The position numbers and the translations under genes are program-made. DNA of 64,000 nt from Drosophila miranda (Eukaryota > Arthropoda > Insecta > Diptera > Drosophilidae), in the NCBI RefSeq assembly GCF_003369915.1, contig NC_046674.1, positions 682,001-746,000 on the forward strand, written 5' to 3'. A model generated the notes under the pieces. That model was not told the origin of the DNA. It saw nothing but the letters and a program-made list of their open reading frames with translations, and did not search any database. Of this stretch, positions 11,631 through 23,586 are shown one piece after another (positions within the stretch are counted from its first letter, which is position 1; every line of letters starts with the position of its first letter).

Positions 11631-14600
11631 CTGCTTCTGCTCTTCCTCCACAGTTCTGCCTCCACTCCACCTATTACCCCACAGCTGTGGGTAGCCCCAT
11701 CCCTACAGACACCGCACTGTGGTTTCACTTCCATTTACCCGAACGGTTGCTTGCCTCGTTGCATTTTATAGATTTGTTCTAAATTTCAATGAAATTTCAT
11801 TCAGCACGCATAGTCCAACAGCAACAGCAACAGCAACAGCGACAACAGCAGCACCGACAGCACTATAACTGATAAGTTCCGAACGGATCCAACGTATCTC
11901 TATCGTTTGTCGTTGTTTGTTATGGGGTCAGAGCCATTCAATACGTTAAGCTTCAGGATGGTGGATGGGGGGACGGGACGGGACGGGACGGGACTGAAAC
12001 TGTCGCAATCGCCAGAACATAACACGAGAGATACGATCCGATCTGATCCCGATCCTCCCTACACTGCTTCTTTTATGTGTATGGGTCTATGGGGTACTAT
12101 ATACTGGATGTATTTTATGAATGAATGAATGAAACCCACACTGGCACGCACACGCACATCTACATATACATTTACGTTGAGTTTTTGGTTTCGGATATGT
12201 TCACATTATTTCCGGCCACGCCGTATACATATTTGTTTGGTTTTGGGTGGTGGGGGGTGGGGGGGATTTATATTTATAGCGTAAGGGCTTTGGGTCTTCT
12301 TTGAGGTCTGGGTTTGCTTCTTCTTGGTCTTCCTTCCTTCCTTTTCTTTTATTGTTTCTTTCTTGTTTGTTGCTTTGTATATGTCTGATTCCTCTGCCAC
12401 TCTCCAAATGCAGCCGCGGACTTCCTCATTTGTAGGGCCCACCGCACGCACAGGAAGTAACCGGAAATGCTCCGCACTTGGTGCATTAGTCACTTTTGTT
12501 TTCACTCTCTACCCACCCCCCGCACGCCTAGACTCTCCTTGCTCGTACTCCGCTGCTCTAGACTTTGGCTTCCGTTGATAAAACGCATGCCTCTGTCTCT
12601 GCCTCCCTGTCCTCCCTGCCACTGTCTCCCTTTGGTCTTCTGCTCTCTCCTGTCTCCCTTACACTTTGCGCTATTTATGGCGAAAGTGTTTTGGTACTGT
12701 GCTCGTTGTTGAGTTCAATAGTGCTTTGAACTTTAGCTCTCTCTCTCTCTCTCTCTCTCCGGCGCTCTTTCCCTGTCTGGCTTTCGCTCTTCCTCTCAGC
12801 CTGTTGCTTGCTTTCCGCTGGCTCTGTTTCATTCTTATTCCCTTCGGACTCTTTCTCGCACTCGTTGTCTGCTGCCGTTGCCTGCGCCTCTGCCTGAGAA
12901 TGCATCAAAAATAGAGCGGCACATTGTCTGGCTGCATTGCAAAGGGCGTGCAAGAGTAAGGAGAGGGCAGCGGCAAAGGGTGTTAGCACAAGGTGAGGTG
13001 CATATTTTGTTGCAGTGCATGCAGAAACAGCCCAATGATCGGGACTGCCTCACCTTATATATAAATATACCTTGGACTAGGGCATATTGGGCTTGGGAGA
13101 GTGGGATTCAGAATGACGAAGGGCGGGAGAGTGGGAGACGGAAAGAGGAAGAGTGTAAGAGGGCGACGGAGAGGGAGAGAGAGTGCACAACTTCCGTTGC
13201 ACGAGGCTTACGCAAAAAGACGTTAAATTTATGAATATGAATGAGCAGATGCTTGTTGGCGTCGTCGTCGTCGTCGTCGCCGCAGTGCTCCAAGTGACGT
13301 CGACGGCGCAGTCGCCCCCACATTGCATTTTAGAGTGGGGGAACAGGGCGAAACTGGGGCAAATGTCATTAATACATCAGATCCGGACATGGAAACGGGA
13401 AGCAAATCATGCGATGACAGTGGGCGGGGGGAGGGGTGCAAATGGTGAGTGTAGGGGGGAATGGTGATGGGGATGGGGACGGGGTGCCCGTGTTGATGGC
13501 AGAGGCGACGCCCACATTTGGGGGCACTGCCTACGTTGGACAACCGGGTTACTCCGGCGACTCCTACTTGGCCACATCCGATTGCAGCCAGTTTTGTTGC
13601 TGTTGCTGTTGTGGCATGTGGAATGTGCTATAATTATGGCAGCCTCTTGGTTTCTCCTACGAGTATGTGTGGGCTCAGGATGCGGCACAAACGTCCGCCC
13701 GCCACATCTTCAGAGAAGCAGTAGTGGCAGTGGCAGCGGCAGCACCCCGGCGCCTTTGAAGCTGTCGGCGCTCGGTAATAGACACAGACCCATGGATCCA
13801 TGGATCCAACTGGTATGTGGGTCGGGTTAGAGTGGGGTGGCGGTGGCGTTGGCGGTGGCAGCCAGGGAAGATGCGGAAGACGCTTGAATGCGCTTTCTTC
13901 CACCAACTCCTCCCTTTATTCCTCCTCATCAGCGTCGAGAGTCTGTGTCCGTCGGGCGGTTCGTTAGCGGGCCAATTGTTGCTCTTTTTCAATTGACGCT
14001 ATCCAACACTTGTATGCTAATGCAGGCGGCAGGCAGCGTTGCCAGCCTTACTGTGGCACTGTGGGATAAGAGTGGTGACCCCGATCTATGATACCTCTTT
14101 ATATATGTGTGTACAGCTGCTTTTGGGATGAGTTTCAGGCAATAAGCGCCGAAATTGAATCGTTGGTAGTCGCAACCCCTCAAAGATCTCCAAGGCAGTT
14201 AGTGAGAGAGTTCTTCAGCTTTCTGTGGCCCGTTTCGCCCCACTGTGCGGTGCACTGAAGTTTCAGTTGGAGTTGCAGTTGCAGTGGCTGGCATTTCGCC
14301 GCCGTCTTCTAGATGGCTGTCGAGTGTGCGTGTGCCCATTGCAACGGTGCCGGCATGGCGGCGGCGTCAATGGCTTATCTAACCTGGCGGCGTTGCAGCA
14401 CCATGCACCGTACACCGGCCACCGCTCAACAACTGCAACTGCAACTGACGAGACACTGTTAATTTTTTTTTCTGCCCAGTTTTTTTTTCTGCTGTATAAG
14501 TCTCTCATGCATAAAATTGTACACGACATAATTTTTCATGAAATGGCTGGGATCCTCCCGATGCCGATGCCGATGCCGATGCCGCAGCCGCAGCCGCAGC

Positions 14601-15007
14601 CGCTGTTGCAGTTGCATTTGCAGTCGACGTCGTCAACGGGGTCTAACTAACCTAAGTGGTAGGCCCCCGGGTACGTGCATATGTATGCGGCTCTCCCTCT
14701 GTATCCCTGTCTCTCTCTTTCAGTAGTGCGATCACTCTGTCCCGTTCTTTTGGGCAGGTTCGGTGCACTTTTTGCCGGCTGACCGCGCTAACTCGACTAG
14801 AAATTATGTGCAATTTGTCTAGCCAGGGGTCTAGAGCCAGAGCCAGAGCTAGAGCTACAACTGCCACCGATTTCCACTCCCATTCCATTTCATTTCACTT
14901 GGGGGTTTTGGTTTCTTAATGATTAGTCGGTCAGTTGTATGCGCATCACGTGCTCCTTATTAGATTGCAGGTATTATCATTAGGTTCGGGCCAGCTTTCG
15001 ACTGAGA

Positions 15008-15271
15008 CAGCGCACATTGGGCCAGACAGGCGATATTTTTCAAGAAAACAAAATCATTATTTTATTTTCATATTTTCAGAAAAATAGGAGAAATTTAAGT
15101 AGATGCATTTTTAATGTGTTTTTCTTTAAATAAAAATAGATATAATAAATATAAGAATAAATATGTATGTACCCATCAAATAATCACGTCACGGGTGAGC
15201 GTAATCGGGGATAAGTCTTGATTTTTCGAATTTTCGCCATAATATCCACTGTCTGGCTCCAATGTGCAGCG
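15008..15271. mobile_element. Transib-like MITE, copy B, with 5-bp target-site duplication
   Basis: The element spans 15013-15266 (254 bp). Its left end starts CACATTGGGCCAGACAGG and its right end, read inward, starts CACATTGGAGCCAGACAG. It is flanked by the direct repeat CAGCG (15008-15012 and 15267-15271). The ends match copy A at 4927-5113, including the subterminal stretch ATTTTTCGAA followed by a GCCA-ATAT block. The interiors differ, this copy carrying more AT-rich filler. It has no coding capacity. Confidence 0.75.
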
Positions 15272-15739
15272 CCAAAAGTAATTACCTTTCGAGTGATGGT
15301 AGAGGTGGGTTGGGGAATTCTCGAGGCCCGGTTCTGGGCTCTTACGTTCTTGCGTTTGCGATACCGTACGTTTACCATGTAACGGCATACCGGTGCCTCC
15401 ACGTCATAGGTGGCTTCGAGTGGACTAGCTCTCCCGCTCGTTCGCTGATAAGGTGTATTAATTATTTATTTGGTCTTGACGTTGCTGTTGATGTTGTAAA
15501 TAGTACAAACAGTCGAAAGTCCAAATACTTTTGATTAGGAAATCTTTCTGTTGTTGATTTTCTTTCTGTTTTTCTATTTTTTCTTTCAGTAAGAAACCGA
15601 AATTACAATTTCCGCTTGTCGCTTGCCGCTTGCCGCTTGCCGCTGGCTGCCCTGGCTCTGGCTCTGGCTCTGGCCCCCACTCTCTTTCTCGCGCTGGGTA
15701 AGTGTTAAGCATGTGATTCAAAAATTGAACATTTCATGT

Positions 15740-15778
<39 letters not shown>

Positions 15779-17912
15779 ACACATATGTATGTACCTCCCC
15801 CCATCCACCCGGCCGTACCACAAAGACGGACCCATGTACAGAGGTACGACGGTGGCATCACATGTCGTTTATAGTTTGGCCCTTAAATGGGCCTATCGTG
15901 GGCATTTTGATAAGCCGTAGATTGAGCGCGTGCTTTGTCTAGGCCCTGGGCCTCTCCTCCACCTCTTTGCCCCCTGTGCGTCCCTCGATGCGGGACAGGT
16001 GTGTGTGTTGTGTGTAAACTTTCGGAATTCCAGAAATTCTTGCGTCAAGTAGCCGCCCCGCAAGCCTTATCATTCAGACGATCGTCCACTGGGATCGCAG
16101 ACCTTCGGGTAGGTGGTTGGGGGGACCCTGGTGGTGCGATGAGGCGAGATCTTGTCAATGGATTGATTGGATTGATTATAAGCGATCATAATTACACCTG
16201 GCGCCTGCCTGCTGAATTCAAGGAATCGATTGCCAATCAAAAAAAACGGTGTAAAATCGATGACGCAGGCTTCAGTGATAGCTCACAGACACTGCCTCTT
16301 GTTCGAAACAAAATCGAATGCTTAACTTCCAGGAATCCCCCTCATATCATACTTCTTTGGGGGGAGCTCCTAGCCAATTCATTTCTATCGCACACTCGAC
16401 AGCACTTCTATTGGATTTTGTAGAAATTTGAAGGGAATTCCATCAATTCCAAACTAATTTAGACGATTTCCAGGTAGCTGTAATAAAACTTATATGACAT
16501 TTTCTATGCCCACGATCGCCGCCAGCTAATTCCAGTTCCAGTTCCAATTCCAATTCCATCTCCAGCTAGCTTTGGGGTCTGTCCCATGTGGCATTTGATA
16601 TGCATGTCATACGACATGCCACTCCTATTCCTCACACTACCCGCCCCCCAACCACCAGCGATCCTCATCCATATAAATAACATGTAAGGCCTATGGAATT
16701 TCCTATAAATAAGTTCATGACGAATATAACAAAAATTCCCTATCCAACCTAGGCCGCTAACCCCCCCCCCCCCTCCCCTTCCCGTCACCATCCCCTCTTA
16801 CCTACCACACACCCCTCCACTACGACAATGCTATGTTTTTGCTTTTTTGTGTGTGTTTTCGCTGTAAATGACCTCGTTCACATAAAGTTCAGAAATTCCA
16901 TTTACAAACTTGTAATTGAAAAAATCCACACACTAGAGCGGGATAGAGCGAGTGACTAGGCAGCTGGAGGGACAGAGATGGGACGAGAGACAAAGTCAAA
17001 CACGTTGGAATTTGTTTTTTTTACCGTTCAATGACGAATTTTTGTAGAGTTCGATGTGTGTTCGTGTGTGTGTGTGTGTGTGTTTACGAAAAAGAACGCC
17101 ACCAGCTACACGCACACGCACACGCAAACACATTCCAAAAAAGACACTTACGAAAGCCACAAAAAACATTTTATTGTTCGTAGATTACAACATAAAAAAT
17201 ACAAAAAATTTGGAAGAAGGCAGGGTAGAAGGAGCAGGCGAATAGTATGAATGAGCAGGAGAATGAGATGAATGAGAAGAATTGTAAGAAGTGGGCGCAG
17301 AAGTACATACATATGTATGTACATATAGGAAAAATGAGGATTGGTATATGGCAAAATAGCAGAAGAACGGAATATTAGTAGAATAGTAGTAGACAATCAA
17401 ATCCTCTTCCACGCAGAAAAAGTAGCTCACAGCACCGAGATACAGCAGCTACAGATACAGATACAGATACTTTTCTTGCCGGCTTGGATCGGTAAAAAAG
17501 ATGTAGATGAAGAGAGGGGTGGCGGTCTGCGGCATGGGCTGGGGCTGGGGCAGGGGCCAGTGTCAGTTTGTTTGTGGAATGCCGTTTTGTAAGTTTCTTA
17601 TGCATGCGAGTCAAACATCATGGAATGGAGCAGCAACGAGTACATAGTTTGGTTCGTTTTAGTATAAAAAAAACTTTCTAGCACACCGATACGACACACA
17701 GCCACAGATGCAGATACAGCACACACACACACACATACACGAACACTAACACCCGACGTACAACTTTTTCGAACTGCGCAGGCGCTGCCGCTGCGCTGCC
17801 TCTGCCCTAGCCGCTGCCTCTGCCGCAGCCGCTGTCGCTGCTCTGCCTTAGTCGCTGCCAAAGACGCAAGCAGCCAGGCAACGAAAGATCGCGTAAAAGA
17901 AAAGACAAATTT
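15272..17912. other. Noncoding stretch between MITE copy B and the predicted promoter
   Basis: It contains a CCG run (15741-15772), a poly-C tract (about 16759-16773), GT/CA runs (about 17056-17130) and ordinary unique DNA. An open frame of about 160 codons at 15935-16423 begins at a TTG codon, has no recognisable motif, and is judged a chance frame. Confidence 0.5.
15741..15772. repeat. (CCG)n trinucleotide repeat
   Basis: CCG units running into a short CAC run. An open frame on one strand would read as polyarginine/polyhistidine, with no support as a gene. Confidence 0.85.
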
Positions 17913-17948
17913 TCATTCAGTAAATTTAGCTGCAGCGCGATGGTCGTG
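17913..17948 (+). promoter_or_regulatory. Inr plus DPE core promoter, probable start of a bantam primary transcript
   Basis: TCATTC at 17913-17918 matches the initiator TCAKTY, putting +1 at A17915. GGTCGTG begins at 17942, exactly +28, and matches the DPE consensus RGWYVT at +28 to +33. No TATA box precedes it, as is usual for DPE promoters. The downstream DNA (17.95-20.57 kb) is A-rich with CAA tracts like Drosophila leader exons, and the bantam hairpin lies 3.3 kb downstream on the same strand. The element match and spacing are seen in the sequence. The link to bantam is inference. Confidence 0.55.
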
Positions 17949-20900
17949 TTCGCTCCGCGTTGTACGCTTCGGAGCAGCCTGCAGCAAAGAAAAAAGAAAC
18001 TACTCTCGAACGGATGTTAAAAATATTAAACAAATAAAATAGAGAGATAGTGTGAAAAGTAAATATTAAAATGCAACAAAGTATACGGTAGAAGAAGAAC
18101 AATGGAGTCCCTCGAAGCTTTGAGACTGGCTCCCCTTGGACACCGCGGCCCCAGACAGACAGACAGCGGGGCTGGCTACGCCACACCGAAACTTGTGCGA
18201 CCGCATTCCAGAAAGTTCAAATAACGAAATGTTAAGGAGGAGCAAAGCGAAGCGGAGAGCCAGGCAAAGAGGAAAGTCTGCTGCGGCGGCGGCATCGTGG
18301 AAAAATTAAAGTTAAACTCGACTCGTGTCCCTGTAGCTGTACTCGTATGTGTGTGTGTGCTTTTTTTTTTTTTTTTTTTTTTGTATGAGTGTGTAGTCTG
18401 GAATGCAGTTCCGTTCCTGTGCGAAGAATTAAGCCAAATAGAACTCACGTTTGCAAAAAGCAGCAAGAAAAATTTCTCAAAAACTGGTTTTCAGCCAAAG
18501 ACTTTGTGTCGTCGTTGGTTCCATTGACATCCCAGGAGCCGCTGCCCCTGCTGCTGCTGATTCTAACCTCTAAGCCAGGGTTAGGCCACATGGGTAAGCT
18601 CTTTGGAATTTGCCATCATACACATACATATGTACGTATTCTTGTATGTACAGAAACATTCACACACTGCGAGAGATACAGAGAAGCACAAGCAGAGGAT
18701 GTTACAAGATCGACTTGGAATCGTCTCCATCTTCGGCTGGGAGCGAGGCCACAGCGAAGTAAAATATTTATTGGCTGAAATTGGATGCTGCGCTTCTCTG
18801 TCTCTGCCTGTGTGTCAGTGTGTGTGGCGTCTATTTAGAAATTCAAATTGAAATTTTTCAAGAGTGAGTCATATGAACGATCTCTTGCTCAATCTGAGAG
18901 AGCGTGGGTTGAGCGGCATTCCAGTTTTGCTGCTCTTTTGGTGGATCCGAATTGTTTCGATCCGAATTAAAATCCTAACCTTCATGGAAATGGGAACGCA
19001 GTACGGTCATATCACACATAAATTGAGCGCGCCTCTCTTGAAAAAGTTGCATCACTCAGCATAAAACAGAGACGCGAGGCAAAAACAAGAGTCAACCACC
19101 AGCATAGAATGCGGCTGCCAGACAGCCGCCGCAACAACAAAAAAAAAAAACCAGAGCAGCAAAATCAAGAAAAAGAACAGAGAGGGAAGAAGAAAAAACC
19201 AGTGGAAGAACCGTTTTGCAGTGCAAGGCAAGCATGCTTGAAGGAGGAAGGCGAAGCAACAGGCGAGCAAAGACCAAGAAAAGAAGTGTAAAGGGGAGTG
19301 CAGCATATACACTCGAAGGGAAAAAGAGTAGAGGTAGTACTCTGATAAATTTTTTGTTTTTTTTCAAAGCTATGAATATCGTTTGTAGATATTTAAGAGT
19401 TACCCATTGGAATCAGAATGAAAATAGTATAACATATCAAAGGAGAGTACAAACTCTTTGGACTGGTGTACTTGCTTGTACGCCGACAGCGCGCACACAT
19501 ACAGTTGCACAGCGATCCCGTTTGTTTTCCAGCTTGCCTTCACCCTCTTCGTGCAGTAAAGAGTAATGTCAGCGAAAAGGACAGCAACGCTGAAACTTGG
19601 AGTCTATCGTCCGTGGACTCACGCACGCACGCCGCCAGACAGTTATAAGCCGTCGATGCGGCAGCGACGATGCGATCTCCTCTTTGACTTCAGTTTCGTG
19701 TCGTTTCTGAGGGAGGGGGAATTTGCATACATGAAAGGGGGAAACAAAAAGTTGCTGACCGTTTTTGTCTATTTTTTGTTTTATTCCACATCATAGATGT
19801 CAATTAAAAATGATATTTGTATTATCAAGTTCCGCAGGCCTTGCCCCGCAGACGACGATTCCATTCCATAAAAATGTGCTATAAAAAACTAACGGTTAAT
19901 TCTACGGTCTGCTGAAGTTCGTGTGTGGCTGGTGAAAAAAAAGAGTAACAACACAAAAACTATTCCTCTGTCGTCCGTCGTCCGTCGTCGGCGCTGTATG
20001 GTGGCCGCTCAATAGAAAGTTTGTGTTAATAAAAAATTGGAGGCACAAATACACACACACACTCAGAGAAAGACATAGCCAGAAGCAGGAGAAGGAACAA
20101 CAGAGAGAAAAAATACCTAAAAAACTTAAACACACAAAATATGTATGTCGAAATATAACAACAAAAAAGAGTGAATGAAAAAATGTTGACCCAATTTAAT
20201 GCTGCGGCAGAGCAGTGGCCAGGCATCGCCAGGCCCGTTGCTCTTGTTTATTTCACAGCGAAGCCAGCAGAGAAGAGAAGACGGCAGCAGAGGCGCATAC
20301 TTTCCCACACAGCTTCCCCATTCCCGTTCCCCTTCCATTCCACTCGTGATCATCGCGGGAGCAGCGCCAGGGCTCCCTTCGCACGGCACGGTGCGGTGCG
20401 GTGCGGTCGAACAGCTGGAACGATGTCTAAATAATGATTGTTAAATGGAGATTGTGTTGTTGCTGTTGGCGCAAGGCATTCCACACTTATACAGTTGCAA
20501 AGAGAGAAAGAGAGAGAGTACGCTGGGGCGCGCCTGCGCAGCGATGGTGACTATTTTTAAAGCTGTTAAGGTAAGCAGTGTGCCTGAAGATGTGTGTTCT
20601 CTTCCTACTCCTTCTCCCATTCCTATATGTATATGTACGTACATTTGATAAACTCGTGCTCCTACCCACACCTCATCACAATCCTCACCCTGCCCTATGC
20701 TTGCATCACCCTTAGCCCTCCATGTCTGCAGCTGTCTTAAGTCTGAGATATTTACAGTTCCTTTAGTCTCAGCGCCACTAATTGTGTGCTATTTCTGTAA
20801 GATCATTCTTCTTCTCCCTCTCCCTCTCTTCTGTTTCTCTGCTCGGTTTTAGTTGACGGCGGCGCGCGTGTGAAAATATTTAGGCTACGAAAGGTATTTT

Positions 20901-21202
20901 TATTCAGCCTTTTTCTCCCCTCACTCTTGCACGAGCATATCTTTCAATTTGTGCCTAGTCTGTTTTCTCGGTTTTTGTTTCTCGTTTAAAGTGTTAACTG
21001 GCGGCATATAATTTCGGTCGACTTGACATACATGGTAATTATAGTTATTAAATGTGAACCAGAGAGCCCAGGCACGTGCTTGAAAACTGTGAAATATGTA
21101 CATATCTATGTATGTATGTGTATAGCATATTATATAGAGACCCCGATGGGGGAAAAACGGAAAACGAACGAAAAATGTTTGGGACTACTCCACCAATATA
21201 TG
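17949..21202 (+). ncRNA. Probable transcribed noncoding region leading to bantam
   Basis: No protein gene is recognised. This is the presumed 5' portion of the primary bantam transcript. A strong donor, AAG/GTAAGC, lies at 20570/20571. A TATAAAA at 19880-19886 is a weak candidate for a second start. T22 at 18361-18382 and an A tract at 19139-19150 occur inside it. A short ATG frame (20543-20570) runs into the donor but resembles nothing I know. Transcript boundaries cannot be fixed from sequence alone. Confidence 0.4.
20565..20577 (+). other. Strong candidate 5' splice site
   Basis: Sequence TTAAG/GTAAGCA with the GT at 20571-20572, near the fly donor consensus MAG/GTRAGT. It would end an exon about 630 bp upstream of bantam, placing the hairpin in an intron of a spliced host RNA. 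No acceptor is evident between it and the hairpin. Confidence 0.35.
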
Positions 21203-21289
21203 ATTTGACTACGAAACCGGTTTTCGATTTGGTTTGACTGTTTTTTATACAAGTGAGATCATTTTGAAAGCTGATTTTGTCAATGAATA
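21203..21289 (+). ncRNA. bantam microRNA precursor
   Basis: This stem-loop reproduces the known Drosophila bantam hairpin. The mature 3p arm is at 21254-21276, with seed GAGATCA and the complete 23-nt bantam sequence. The 5p arm is at 21217-21239, starting CCGGTTTTCGATTTGG. Bantam promotes growth and blocks apoptosis by repressing targets such as hid, and in flies it is transcriptionally activated by Yorkie through partners such as Scalloped and Homothorax. Its position, with Gale as the next conserved gene to the right, agrees with the D. melanogaster 3L arrangement. The hairpin lies on the + strand, in the same direction as the predicted promoter at 17,915. I see no change in either arm relative to the sequence I remember from D. 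melanogaster. The loop has one apparent substitution, TTTTTTAT where I recall TTTTTCAT. Confidence 0.98.
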
Positions 21290-21292
21290 CCA

Positions 21293-21306
21293 CATTCCAC
21301 ATTCCA
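21293..21306 (+). promoter_or_regulatory. Tandem Scalloped/TEAD-type (MCAT) motifs
   Basis: CATTCCA occurs at 21293-21299 and again at 21300-21306, directly adjoining, starting 4 bp after the bantam hairpin. This is the core TEAD/Scalloped site. More copies lie at 19862-19868, 20336-20342, 20477-20483, 21731-21737 and, reversed, 21473-21479. Bantam is an established Yorkie target, so a functional role is plausible but inferred. Confidence 0.4.
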
Positions 21307-23547
21307 ATGGTTGTTTTTTTCGTTTTTTTTGTGTGCCTACACAACGCAATAACGATATCGTGTAACAAAGCTTTGAACTATTGCCGACGACAGTGGGGCC
21401 CCAAGACGAGTCGGAGGTGGAGATGGAGATGGAGTTGGAGTTGAAGGTGAGTAAAGCAAGCTTGGAATGCCACCGCCATTCTCTGCTGCAGCGAGAGCGA
21501 GGGAGAGCCAGCCAGTCAGGGAGAGAGTAAGCTTATAGATAGAGGCAGAGGTTGGTTGCGCATGCGCAATCTCTCTCTTTCATTTCTTTTCGTTTTTTCT
21601 GTCATACATACATATACATACATACATACATACCAAGGTGAATCGGAGTTGGAACTGGAACTGGAGTCGTAGATGGAGCTGCTGTCGGTGTCGGGGGTAG
21701 GGGTAGGGGTCGCTTGTGTAAAGCAAACAACATTCCAGGCATGCCAAACAACTTGATGTTGGTATTTATCTGCTCTGTTTGTCCATTACAAAAGCCCTTT
21801 CCAGTCGTAAACGAATGATAAGAGATCACCGGCAAGATAAGCGATATGCAACCGACTTCAGAAACACCGCTGAACGGGTGTCAACGGGCATGTGGCAATG
21901 GCCCCTGGAGCTCCCCTGGAGCTCCCCGAAGCTCCCTGGAGCTGCTATTGCTCACATTTTCATTCATGAAACGGCCTGCGCCGGCCCCGTCCTCATACAA
22001 AGTGGAGCACAAGAGGAAAGCTATGCGCCCGAAAAAGTCGTGATAAACATATTTACAAATTGATTACTTTCCAACATACGAACATAGGGAGTCACAGAAA
22101 CACTTACATAAGTAATGGCCTGCACATAGCACATGCCATTGGAGAGCAGAGCTCGCGCCAAGGTGCTAATCAGCATATATGTACATATGTATGTATGCAC
22201 ACTCGTACCATACATAAATACATACACAAATACTTGCATACATATGTACATATGTACGTATATACACTTATGTAGACACTGTGATGTGACTGACTGTCGG
22301 TGGGATTTGGATTTCGATTTGGAATGGGAATGGGAATGGGAATGAGAATGAGAATGGGGATCGGTATTATGTATTTGGAATTTGGTGCTTGGATTTGGGG
22401 TGACTTTCTAAATGCCACTGCCACTGGCCCGTGGCAGCTGCAGCTGTTGCGTGTTCCAAGAATTTTTCCAACTGCCAACTGGAGCGACGAGCGACGAGCG
22501 ACGAGCGACGACCCACTCCAAAGCCAACGAAAAACATTTCTGAATGACGAAAGAATGCATTTTGTAACTAAATTTAAATGCTTTATTGGCTCGGGGTCTT
22601 GGAGTCTCAGGTTTACTCCAGTTGATGGACCCACTGAGGCCTGAAGTTCAATAATGAAATAAAATATGCTAGAAAACAAAAACTATTACATTTTGAAAGA
22701 TTTCTTGCTATGGGTCGAAACAATGTGGCCTCTATCATCTCCTTAAGGTTTGCCCTATTACGCATATTATTGCTATCCAAATGTAATAGATATACATATG
22801 TATGTATGTAAATCTACCCAATAAGAGTATTTAATGGTAGTTGATTTTAAGCAAAATGTTCAAGTTAGTTCGTATATTTAAATGTACAGAAATCTGTTGA
22901 TTGTTAATTAACAATGAATAAAGCGAAACTATTCCATTCGGAGCACAATAGCGGACATAAAATGCGTATAAATAGAATCGGCCAAATGTTGTAAATGGCC
23001 AAGATACAGAAATAGCCGGGCCGGGAGAAACTTCAGCCGGGCTTAGCTCATCGCATTCCTCGATTCCTTTTGCGAGCGAGTACTGAATCGCATTGATGCC
23101 AGTGGAGTGGAGTAGAGTGTTGTTTAAAATGCGGCACGTATCGGAAGGCAGGGCGGCAGCGGCGAGTTGCCAAGTGAAAGGGGAAAGGGGAAAGAGGAAA
23201 GAGGAAAGAGAGGCAGCCACAGACAGCTTGCAGACGATAGACGGCGGCGGTAAATGTGTCTCCGTCTTCGTCTTCGTCTCTTGAAATGAAAACATTTCAC
23301 AATCCCGGATACGCATCGGTATGCGGCTGGTGGCAGTGGCCGGGGCCGGGGCCGGGGCCGGTGCCATAAAGCTTTGGCCTCAACTCCATGCAGCTCAGCA
23401 GCAGACTCACGCACTCCACCAAAGAAACAGCACACAGATGCTCGCACACGGGCGCATATACACACATACATGTGTAGGTATGTCCATATGTACATCTGTG
23501 GAGCCAGAGAAAAGAGCCACAGCCACAGCCACCAGCCACCAGCCACC

Positions 23548-23586
23548 AGCTCCAGCTCCAGCTCCAGCTCCAGCTCCAGCTCCAGC
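23548..23586. repeat. AGCTCC hexanucleotide repeat
   Basis: About six hexamer units, preceded by degenerate CCACCAG units from about 23520. The related CCAGTCCCAG repeats at 23659-23720 are separate. Confidence 0.8.

Larger units (their letters stand above)
5119..15007. other. Noncoding, microsatellite-rich region upstream of bantam
   Basis: No gene is recognised. The long open frames here run through repeats: CAG/CAA at 5544-5584, CA at 8229-8284, GT at 8857-8889, GCT at 11597-11629, GGGAC at about 11971-11996 and GTC at 13261-13279. Stretches rich in CAA/CAG and A tracts (about 5950-6660 and 7330-7560) have the look of Drosophila 5' untranslated exons. Untranslated exons of the primary bantam transcript are a reasonable guess but cannot be delimited from sequence. 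The rest is AT-rich unique DNA. Confidence 0.5.

Noticed and set aside
15935..16423. Open frame of 162 codons on the plus strand
   Set aside because: It begins at TTG, has no recognisable domain and no splice or promoter context.
22170..22679. Minus-strand frame of 169 codons
   Set aside because: About half is the GGAATG/ACATATGT repeat region read as Pro-Ile and Tyr-Ile repeats.
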